From Chlamydiales bacterium (GTDB lineage Bacteria; Chlamydiota; Chlamydiia; Chlamydiales; JAACFD01): a stretch of 22,165 bases of DNA. The stretch covers positions 1-22,165 of the forward strand of contig JAACFD010000008.1 of the NCBI GenBank assembly GCA_009937555.1, in the 5' to 3' direction. Below, piece after piece: positions 7,551-15,000 of this stretch (its first letter is position 1; each line of letters opens with the position of its first letter). The position numbers were made by a program, and so were the translations under genes. Under the pieces are notes generated by a model. That model saw only the letters and a program-made list of their open reading frames with translations. It was not told the origin of the DNA and searched no databases.

Positions 7551-8402
7551 ATGTCTGCGGCTTTATCGCAAGCAAAGAAAGCTTTAGAGTGTCCTAGCTT
7601 TGACTTTAAAAAATATGTTGGGGCTGGGAATGACTTCATTATCATTGATAACTTGAAAGGTGCTCTTACCTTTTCCTCTGAGTTAATAGCAAAGCTGTGC
7701 AATCGTCACTATGGGGTTGGGGCAGATGGTATAATTTTACTGCAACACTCCAATACTGCAGACTTTAAAATGCTATATTTCAACTCTGATGGGGGGCAGG
7801 CTGAAATGTGTGGTAACGGACTAAGGTGCTTAGTTCGTTTTATTGCCTCTCATATCAAGCAGCAAAACTCCTACTCGATTGAAGTAAATCAAGAGGTTTA
7901 TCAAACTTCTATAAAAGACGACCTAATTCTTGTTAAGTGGCCTGAACCAAAAGAAGTTAATTGGAATGTTGAGCTGAATATTGGCTCTAAACAGTTTTCA
8001 GGAGCTTATTTAAATACTGGAGTGCCGCACTTTGTATGTCTACTACAACATCCTTTTGAAGGAATTAATATAGACGAAGTGGGAAGAGCTATTCGTAGGC
8101 ATCCCTTTTTTAAACCAGCTGGAGCTAATGTTAATTTTATCTATTTTGATTCTGCAAAACAAGAACTCTTAGTGCGCACTTATGAAAGAGGAGTGGAAGC
8201 TGAAACTTTAGCTTGTGGAACAGGGGTAGTAGCTAGTGCTCTTACTTTTGCTCATTATAATAAAAGTGCAGCATTACTTAAAGTCCGCTGTCACTCAGGT
8301 GAGAAAATGGAAGTCTCTTTTATAGCAGAAGATGGGAAATTTCACTCCATTACTCTTGCAGGCCCAGCAAAAGAAGTTTTTCAAGCAAGGTGGGAAACTT
8401 AA
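7551..8402 (+). CDS. dapF: Diaminopimelate epimerase
   Basis: Converts LL- to meso-diaminopimelate, the precursor of lysine and of the peptidoglycan stem peptide. Both catalytic cysteines are present: C87 (E-M-C-G-N-G-L-R-C) and C222 (A-C-G-T-G-V-V-A). Also present are the N-terminal G-A-G-N-D-F motif (24-29), the G-V-G-A-D-G motif (55-60) and the N-x-x-F-I region near 194. Length, 283 residues, is normal with a short N-terminal extension of about 18 residues. There is no clear Shine-Dalgarno; the ATG lies 5 bp after clpP, so reinitiation is likely. In chlamydiae this enzyme can also racemise glutamate (from memory of published work), which cannot be judged here. Its stop is 1 bp from the stop of the convergent UPF0158 gene. 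Confidence 0.94.
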   Translation: MSAALSQAKKALECPSFDFKKYVGAGNDFIIIDNLKGALTFSSELIAKLCNRHYGVGADGIILLQHSNTADFKMLYFNSDGGQAEMCGNGLRCLVRFIASHIKQQNSYSIEVNQEVYQTSIKDDLILVKWPEPKEVNWNVELNIGSKQFSGAYLNTGVPHFVCLLQHPFEGINIDEVGRAIRRHPFFKPAGANVNFIYFDSAKQELLVRTYERGVEAETLACGTGVVASALTFAHYNKSAALLKVRCHSGEKMEVSFIAEDGKFHSITLAGPAKEVFQARWET

Positions 8403-8403
8403 G

Positions 8404-9375
8404 TTAGAGACTTTTTTTAGGTCTGCCTCTTCTTTTTGGTTTTGCTTCGTCCGCAGAATTTTCAACATCACTTCCACTTGCAATACTCTTTTGTGTTTGA
8501 ACAAGCTGTCCTGAAAGAGCTTTTAAAGATTCCAGTTTTTTTGAGAAAGACTCGAGTGGATTAATAGTTGAAGACTGGCTATCCTTTAACTTATCTAAGA
8601 GGCTTTCTGTATTCTCAGAGCTTTCAAAGAAGCTTAGAGAGTTTAGAGGTGATACTTCAGGATCAAAAACAAAAGTTCTTAAGCTATCCGGTAGCGTGAA
8701 AAAATAATCTGCTGAATATTCAGGAGTTGTTTCTACCTTTGCCACTTGTTTAGGAGGGCGTCCTCTTTTTGGCCTAGGGTTTAAAGCTTCATTAGAGTAG
8801 TAGGTCTGCGATTTTGCAACTAGCTGTTGCCTTGCAACTTGAACATCCTTTGCTGTTTTCTTTTGGAATAGAGATTTTTTAACTTTCTCTACCAGGCTTT
8901 TACTAAGATCCATGTCTTCTTCAAAAACAAAAACAACATCATTATTTCTGAGCCACTCGATGATTTTTACTCTAGAACGCTCTTGAAAATACTGTTGCCA
9001 CTTATCTAGTTCAACTAGGTGATCGTATAAGAAGGCAATAAAGTTTTCTCTAGCATCTTTAGAGTTAATGATATCCAGCATTTTTTCTTTTGTATCAATG
9101 TCGTAAACCTTTTCGTTTACAAAGCCTTCCATGAATTTTTTAATTTCAAAGTAAGTAGCTTTAGGGATTAAACAGTAGCGATCAGGGCTTCCCTTAATTT
9201 CTTTTTCAAGTTTATCAAGATGTTCTTTGCTCTTATCTAGGTCTGCAAACAGGATAGCTCCTTCCTGTATTTCTAGGTAAAAATCTTTTTCATCATCAGA
9301 ACGCGAAAAAGCTTCCATTAAGCGGTTGTAATGCAAAATTAAAGGACATTGTGGAACCTTGTTCTCTGCTTTCAT
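8404..9375 (-). CDS. UPF0158-family protein with two AT-hook motifs
   Basis: Protein of 323 residues, likely the counterpart of UPF0158 protein CT_429, which also sits next to dapF in C. trachomatis (from memory). The UPF0158-like part is about residues 30-150: an acidic start (D-F-Y-L-E-I-Q-E-G), then Y-C-L-I-P and a helical W-Q-Q-Y-F-Q-E-R-S-R-V-K-I-I-E-W-L block at 126-142. The second half is low complexity and carries two R-G-R-P cores flanked by Lys/Arg/Pro: 204-207 and 316-319, the latter at the extreme C-terminus. These are classical AT-hooks for the minor groove of A/T-rich DNA. Role inferred as a nucleoid-associated or regulatory protein; the UPF0158 core has no assigned function that I know. 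AGAGG precedes the ATG. Confidence 0.75.
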   Translation of the reverse strand: MKAENKVPQCPLILHYNRLMEAFSRSDDEKDFYLEIQEGAILFADLDKSKEHLDKLEKEIKGSPDRYCLIPKATYFEIKKFMEGFVNEKVYDIDTKEKMLDIINSKDARENFIAFLYDHLVELDKWQQYFQERSRVKIIEWLRNNDVVFVFEEDMDLSKSLVEKVKKSLFQKKTAKDVQVARQQLVAKSQTYYSNEALNPRPKRGRPPKQVAKVETTPEYSADYFFTLPDSLRTFVFDPEVSPLNSLSFFESSENTESLLDKLKDSQSSTINPLESFSKKLESLKALSGQLVQTQKSIASGSDVENSADEAKPKRRGRPKKSL

Positions 9376-9412
9376 CTAAAACCTCTTTGAGTGTCTCTTA
9401 AATAAATGAAGT

Positions 9413-9441
9413 AGCATACATGAAAAAAAGCTAAAATTAAA
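9413..9441 (-). promoter_or_regulatory. Candidate promoter for the UPF0158/AT-hook gene
   Basis: On the minus strand TTTAAT (9441-9436) and TATGCT (9418-9413) are 17 bp apart, and the -10 is preceded by TG (extended -10 type). A start near 9406 would give a leader of about 30 nt. It lies just downstream of the U-run that ends the structured element at 9462-9550. Confidence 0.35.
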
Positions 9442-9461
9442 GAGCTAAAGAAGTTTTTTCT

Positions 9462-9550
9462 AAAAAAAGAAGCTTCCAAAGTGTTTATACAGTGACCAGC
9501 CGTATAACCACTCAAGGGCCTGAGGAGAGTAGGATACACACTCTGGAAGC
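9462..9550 (-). ncRNA. Structured minus-strand element with U-run: candidate small RNA or 3' UTR terminator
   Basis: Read on the minus strand, 13 bases at 9550-9538 pair with 9484-9472 over their full length (12 Watson-Crick pairs and one G-U). A run of U follows directly (CTTCTTTTTTT, 9473-9463). The helix encloses two hairpins. One has the 6-bp stem 9507-9502/9490-9485 and an 11-nt loop. The other is weaker (TGAG/CTCA type, around 9524-9511). The wobble pair becomes an A-C mismatch on the plus strand, so the minus strand is favoured as the transcribed one. The element is downstream of the M50-HlyD gene and upstream of the UPF0158 promoter. It could be the terminator of the M50-HlyD mRNA, a separate small RNA of about 100 nt, or a leader. 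It does not match SRP RNA, tmRNA or purine/TPP riboswitch signatures that I checked. Confidence 0.4.
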
Positions 9551-9621
9551 CATGAAAGGAGAAGATATGTACGAATATCTTAATGCAAGGCCTGTGCCAA
9601 AGTGGATATAAAAAAAATAGT

Positions 9622-11778
9622 TTAAAAGCCGCTTTCTTTCCAAAATAATGCATGTAAGTACTTTACAAGTTCAGCAAGCTTTGATTTCCAGCCTGAACGC
9701 CATTTGACCTCTCCTGTCAGACCAAATTTTAGTAGTTGGTTGTACTCTTTTAAGGATACTTCAACAATATAGTAGCTATCGACAATATCTAACTTGTCGC
9801 TTTCTTTACTGGGAGTAACAGGAAGAGGGCCCTCGCTAGTTGAACCTAACTGAGGGTATAAGAGGGTGTTAGCACGTACAGGGCTTATTCTATTGACTTC
9901 GCCCGAAAGTTCGATAAACTCACCGTGTGTTTGAAAGTAAACTTCGTCGCCCTCTTTTACATTTTTTACTAGGTGCTCGGGAACAAAGGCTACTATTTTT
10001 GGCTTTGTCTGATCTGCAATTTTCCCAATCTCTTGGTTAGTATAGACATAGCTTCCTTGCTTGAGTGACCAGCCAAAAATGGTACCATTATGCTGAGCAA
10101 ATACCTTTAATTGTTTTTTTTGTTCTAAGAGTCCTGAAAGTCTTGCCTCTAGTGAAGCAATATTTGCTTCTTTTTCAGGGATAAGCACACTAGTTTTGTC
10201 TGTTTCAGAGGCCTGCTCTATTTCTTTTTTTAAAATAGCTATATCGACTTCAGTAGCTTTAACTTGATTATCAAGAGCATAAGACTCAATTTCAAGAAGT
10301 AATGCCCCTCCCTCAACATAGTCTCCCTTTTCATAATTACGCGTTTTAATGAGACCGTCATGAGGAGCATAAATAGTTTGCTCATTTACAGGAGCTGTAA
10401 TTGCTGGAAAGTATTCATTATGCGGTAGCGGTGCTACAAACCAGATAGATAGGGCGCTAATAAGGATAGCTACCGTTACCGAGCGAGGGTTAACTGTGAT
10501 ATATTGTTTAAGTGCCATTAACTGTTTTCCTTCATCCCAAAATGGGCGGATAATAAATACAACAATTTCGACTAAAGCTAAAATGATTCCCAGGATTTTT
10601 GTAAACTCATAATAAACAAAAAGTACGATACCTGTATATAAGACGATACGGTAGAGCCAGGTATAGACAGAGTATAATAGCATTCCAATTTTTGTTTTAT
10701 TAGGTATGCCTTCTTCAGGAGCGGGAGCATCCATACCTAGTATCCACTTTCTTAACTGCCAACGACTATAAGCAAATGCCCGAGATTGTAGGTTATCGAC
10801 CCCTAAAAAATCTGATAGTAAGTAGTAACCATCAAAACGCATAGCAGGGTTAAAGTTAACCAGTATAGTAGTGGCTAAAGTTACAGAAGAGACTAGAAAA
10901 AAAAGGCTATTTAATATTCCTTCTGCTGTTATGGACCATCCCAAAGTAGCTAAGCCTGCTAACACTAATTCCATTTTAATTCCAGCTGCATCAATATGCA
11001 AACGATGGAGCCGGTTTGACAGTTTCCATGAGTCAGTTACATCTGTATACAGCCTGGGTTGTAGAACAAGGAACGCAAAACCAACAGCGGGAACTCTGAC
11101 TCCATAGTGTTTAGCTGTGTATGCGTGTCCACATTCGTGAAAAACTTTAACAATACCCATTGTAATACTGTAGGCTATAGCTCCTTTAAAGCTAAAGAAG
11201 TAGGGGAATGTAGCAAAGTACACATCATAGCGTGTAAGTAAACCGATGAGCCCAGCCACCGAAACTAAAAGGTAGAGAAAAATAGCAAAGGGGCTAGCTA
11301 AAAACCTAGCATACTGAATAGTGTCATTTAAGAAATTATCGGGATTTCCAAAAGGTACTTTAAAGTAGAGATAGTTATGTACAAGCCAAGAGCCCCATGA
11401 GGATTCAGCCTTTTTGTACTCCTCCTCCATTTCTTCTGCAGTATGACCCTTTTGAACAAGCCCCATCTTGTCAGCTTGGTCAAAAAAACCTGATATATCT
11501 TCTTCTTCAACTCTTAAGGTCGTATTGTCTTTTAGGAAAAGATTCAGTTCGCTTGCTGTCATACCGGGCGTGTAATTTTGGAGTAGAACTCCCTCTTCCC
11601 AATTGATTTGGTAATACTTAGCGGCAATAGGATCATGAATACTATAAGTTGGTGCTCCTGCTAAATCAGGAGGCCCTAAATAGAACCTTAGTTCCTTTCT
11701 TAGAGAAGGTAATGGTTGAGGTGGAGGAGGTTGTTCGGGCCCAGCGGGCGGCATACCTGCTTGCATTTTTCTATTCAC
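9622..11778 (-). CDS. Site-2 protease (M50)-HlyD fusion protein with PqqD-like N-terminus
   Basis: Inner-membrane protein of 718 residues in three parts. (1) Residues 1-110: a Pro-rich start (eleven prolines in the first 24), then a segment with D-P-I-A-A-K-Y-Y-Q-I and a helical block to about 108. It resembles the PqqD/winged-helix module found before M50 domains in peptide-processing proteins. (2) Residues 155-450: at least six hydrophobic segments. The zinc motif is H214-E-C-G-H218, and the second metal motif is N310-P-A-M-R-F-D316-G. (3) Residues 460-700: a HlyD-type adaptor with a lipoyl half (A-P-H-D-G, 471-475, and V-E-G-G, 488-491), a coiled-coil hairpin (about 500-560), the second lipoyl half (A-Q-H-N-G, 561-565) and beta-barrel strands. 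The first codon is GTG; an in-frame ATG at 11766 (residue 5) is an equally good start. Neither has a strong ribosome binding site. It is divergent from the TolC-like operon, so it probably acts with it in export or peptide processing. Confidence 0.85.
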   Translation of the reverse strand: MNRKMQAGMPPAGPEQPPPPQPLPSLRKELRFYLGPPDLAGAPTYSIHDPIAAKYYQINWEEGVLLQNYTPGMTASELNLFLKDNTTLRVEEEDISGFFDQADKMGLVQKGHTAEEMEEEYKKAESSWGSWLVHNYLYFKVPFGNPDNFLNDTIQYARFLASPFAIFLYLLVSVAGLIGLLTRYDVYFATFPYFFSFKGAIAYSITMGIVKVFHECGHAYTAKHYGVRVPAVGFAFLVLQPRLYTDVTDSWKLSNRLHRLHIDAAGIKMELVLAGLATLGWSITAEGILNSLFFLVSSVTLATTILVNFNPAMRFDGYYLLSDFLGVDNLQSRAFAYSRWQLRKWILGMDAPAPEEGIPNKTKIGMLLYSVYTWLYRIVLYTGIVLFVYYEFTKILGIILALVEIVVFIIRPFWDEGKQLMALKQYITVNPRSVTVAILISALSIWFVAPLPHNEYFPAITAPVNEQTIYAPHDGLIKTRNYEKGDYVEGGALLLEIESYALDNQVKATEVDIAILKKEIEQASETDKTSVLIPEKEANIASLEARLSGLLEQKKQLKVFAQHNGTIFGWSLKQGSYVYTNQEIGKIADQTKPKIVAFVPEHLVKNVKEGDEVYFQTHGEFIELSGEVNRISPVRANTLLYPQLGSTSEGPLPVTPSKESDKLDIVDSYYIVEVSLKEYNQLLKFGLTGEVKWRSGWKSKLAELVKYLHALFWKESGF

Positions 11779-11923
11779 TATTATTGTTTTATCCTAAAAG
11801 ACAAATAACAAGTTACTTCAAAAAAGGTAAAGGGAATTCACCTATTCTTTAACAGGCTTAAAGAAGAAATCATCGCTAGCTTAAGGTAAAAAATATCAAA
11901 ACCTCTAGCTACCATAATTTTAC

Positions 11924-11952
11924 TTGACTCAATAGAGCAAATTGGTTCTACT
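11924..11952 (+). promoter_or_regulatory. Candidate promoter for the TolC-repeat operon
   Basis: TTGACT at 11924-11929 (5 of 6 consensus bases) and TCTACT at 11947-11952 (4 of 6) are 17 bp apart. A second TATAGT at 11961-11966 has no good -35. The 225-bp gap (11779-12003) separates the divergent M50-HlyD gene from this operon and must hold both promoters. I see no strong operator palindrome in it, and no confident promoter for the minus strand. Confidence 0.45.
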
Positions 11953-12003
11953 GGCCAACGTATAGTTTTACAATTTAACAAGAGTATTTTTTAAAGGGTC
12001 CTT

Positions 12004-15000
12004 ATGAAACACAGCAAATATATAACTAGAACATTACTTACTTCTTTTTATGTGCTCGCGACAATCAGTTGCTCTAAAAATCAGTTAGACGGGAAACAGT
12101 TAAGAGAAGCTAATACTAAAAAAGATACTCAGATTCTTTACTCAAGAGTCAACCTTCCAGACAAGCCCTTAAAGCTACAAGATATCCTTAATGTTGCTTT
12201 TAAGCGAAACTTGAATCTGCTTGCCTATGAGCAAGAATACTTAATGGAGAAAGAAACTGCGATACGATCTCAGTTAGCTAAGTTACCCCAGGTTAATGTA
12301 TCGGGTGAGATGCAGCACCGTTTTAACAGAGCTGGTAGTTTATCAGGAGGGTCTTCAGGAGTAACATCCAGTTCATTTAGCTCTTCTACTCCTCGGAATA
12401 CTCGTAAAGCAGATGTCCAGTATCTATTTAGCCTTCTAGATTTTGGTGTTACTCACTATAGGTTTAAGCAAGCGAAGAATCGTTTTCATATATTAGCTCA
12501 AAAGCATAAGCGGCTAAAGCAAAACTTGATCATGGACTTAACAACTGCATATTGGCAAGCTGTGATTGCTCAAAAAGCTACAGAAGGTGCTGAAATTGTT
12601 TTAGCACTAACGGAAAAAAGACAACGAGACTTACAAAAGCAAGTGAAGCATAAGTTGGTGCCTGAAATTGAAGGTTTAGAAAACAAAAGGCGTCTTCTAG
12701 AGACACAGCTTCGTCTAAAAAGTTACAAAAAAGAGCTAGATGATAGTAAAGCACAGCTTCTACAGCTTATGGGGTTACCACCATCAACAGAGTTTGATGT
12801 GGCTTATGAAGATGTTCAATTAAGAAAGCCTGAAGATATCGATGTGAAACAGCTTGAAGAGTTAGCTATGCTGCATCGACCAGAACTTTACACATCTGAT
12901 TTAGAAGAAAAAGTAGATGCTGATGAAGTAAGAGCTTCTATTGCAAGTATGTTTCCAAATGTGACTATTTTGGGGGGACACTTTTTTGACCATAGTCCGT
13001 TTTTAGAGAACAATTACTGGAATACTGTTGGTTCAAGAGCCCTTTGGAATATACTTTCAATACCTACTAATGATAAGACTATCACGATTGCTAAGCACAA
13101 GAAAAAAATGTCAGAAACGACACGCTTAAATACTTCTGTAGGAGTAATTAGTCAGGTGCATTTAGCCCACTTAGAGTTTAAAGATGCTTGGGAGCAGTAT
13201 AAACTTGCAACTTCACTTTTTGAGACTAAAGAGCGTTTGCTTGAAGTGGGAAGATTAGAGCAAAAGCAAGGTGTTTTTGATGCTGCTGACATTTTAGAGC
13301 TTGAGTCAGAAGCCCTTTTCTCTGAAATCTTTGCTACAACTACTTTTGCTGAACTGCAGATGTCTTTAGCTAGAATGGGAAACTCAATTGGAGATCCCCT
13401 TGCTTTTGTTGAGATTAATTTAGATGACTTAGATCTTAGTTATGCTGACATGGTAAACTTTGATGTAGATAGACGTAAAGCTGAGCAGTGGGCTTATGCT
13501 AAAAGTGACTATGGCCTAGAAGACGAGTATGAAGACCCTCTTATTGAGATCGCAATTTCAGAGGAAGAACAAGCTAGACGTAAGCAGCTGCTTGCTTCAG
13601 CTCAAAATAGAGAATACTTTGAGTCCACGCTTCCTGCATTAACTCCTGAACAATTAAAGCATACAGTAAGTTATACCACACTTTTTACTACGGACGAAAA
13701 AGCTAGCGATAGGGTTTCAAAATTAAGCCTGGAGCAAATTATAGGCCTAAAAAAAGAAAGCCGTAAAGCTTTCCATGATATTGTCCCAGGTCTTTCTGGA
13801 TCACAAGTTAAAGAGCTTGTTGTTGAAGACCCCACTATTTTTGGTTCAACAGACATTGCTCAATTACAAGCAAATCAGCTAGTAGACTTGTATCGTGTTG
13901 ATGCTTCATCACTTGATTCTATCATGCCTCAAATTACACCTGTTCAGTTAGCAGCTTTAATGCGTAACGACAACTTTACTAGTATTCCTGGAGCGCAAGA
14001 AAAGGTAAGGAAACTTTCTCAAGATCAACTTGAACTTGTCTATTCGGTAGATGCTAAGCTTTTTAGAAAAATTGTGAAGATTTTATCTGGAGACCAGGTT
14101 GTTAGCTTGATTGGAAGAGAGAGTAATACTAGAGGAATTGTAACCAAATGGTCACAAAATAACCTCCCAGGTATTTTAGATAGTGATGTTTCTTTAATTA
14201 CTCTTCTTGATGCACACCAACTTGAATATTTAGCTGTTAATGCTCCAGAGAAATTTGAGTTAATTGACCACCAACTATCAGTTGATCAGGTACGAGGACT
14301 GATTAGAGAAACTTCAGTGCTAGATATGGGAGCTTCAACAGCAAGGATTGTAGCTCAGCTACCTGAGCATGTAATGCTAGAAATGTTCTCAAAAGATGCT
14401 ATTGCTTTCGAAAAAGTGATACCATTATTAAGTGCCCCTCAACTTGACTTCTTCATTCAAAAGCAGAATGTATTTAATAATAATGAGCGTGCAGCAGAGA
14501 GAACCTCTAAGTTAGCTGTAGAGCAAATTGTTCAGTTAAAGCAAATTCACCCTGAAAGTTTCCAAGATATTACTCAAAACTTCTCAGGTAGACAACTTTT
14601 AGAAATTTTTGCCAAAGGAGACTCTGCTAAACGTGGAGAGATGGTAAAAGTTCTTAGTAATAAGCAAATTTTAGAGATTCATCAATCTGATCCTAGCTTA
14701 TTCACGAATATTCTTGGCTTCTTTGATAAAAGCCAGTTAGTGGATCTAATTTACAACAGCCCATCTTTTATCAGTGATCCACAAGCTCCTCAATATATTC
14801 AAAGCTTAACCAATTACCAAGTTGAAGGCTTGAAAAATACAAGTCATGTAGCTTTTGCAGCTCTGATTCCACATATGACAGAGTTCCAGATATTGGATTT
14901 ATTAAAATCTGATGAGATGGCTATGTCTAGACCTGTTACATCTGTAGAAGACCCAGGCCTACGACCTGAGTTACTAGCCCATTCTATGAGTGCTTCTCAG

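Noticed and set aside
9462..9611. SRP (4.5S) RNA, 6S RNA, tmRNA or a known riboswitch in the structured gap
   Set aside because: The GGAAGCAGC-type SRP tetraloop region, a tmRNA acceptor end and the TPP/purine core motifs are absent on both strands. 6S RNA cannot be strictly excluded but its long bulged hairpin is not seen.
9372..9653. 93-residue ORF on the minus strand in the gap between the M50-HlyD and UPF0158 genes
   Set aside because: It overlaps the stop region of the M50-HlyD gene and runs through the paired structure and U-run, has no ribosome binding site, and has an unlikely composition (many Phe, His, Cys).
11649..11852. 67-residue plus-strand ORF in and beyond the M50-HlyD 5' end
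   Set aside because: Mostly antisense to the M50-HlyD N-terminus; no ribosome binding site or recognisable feature.
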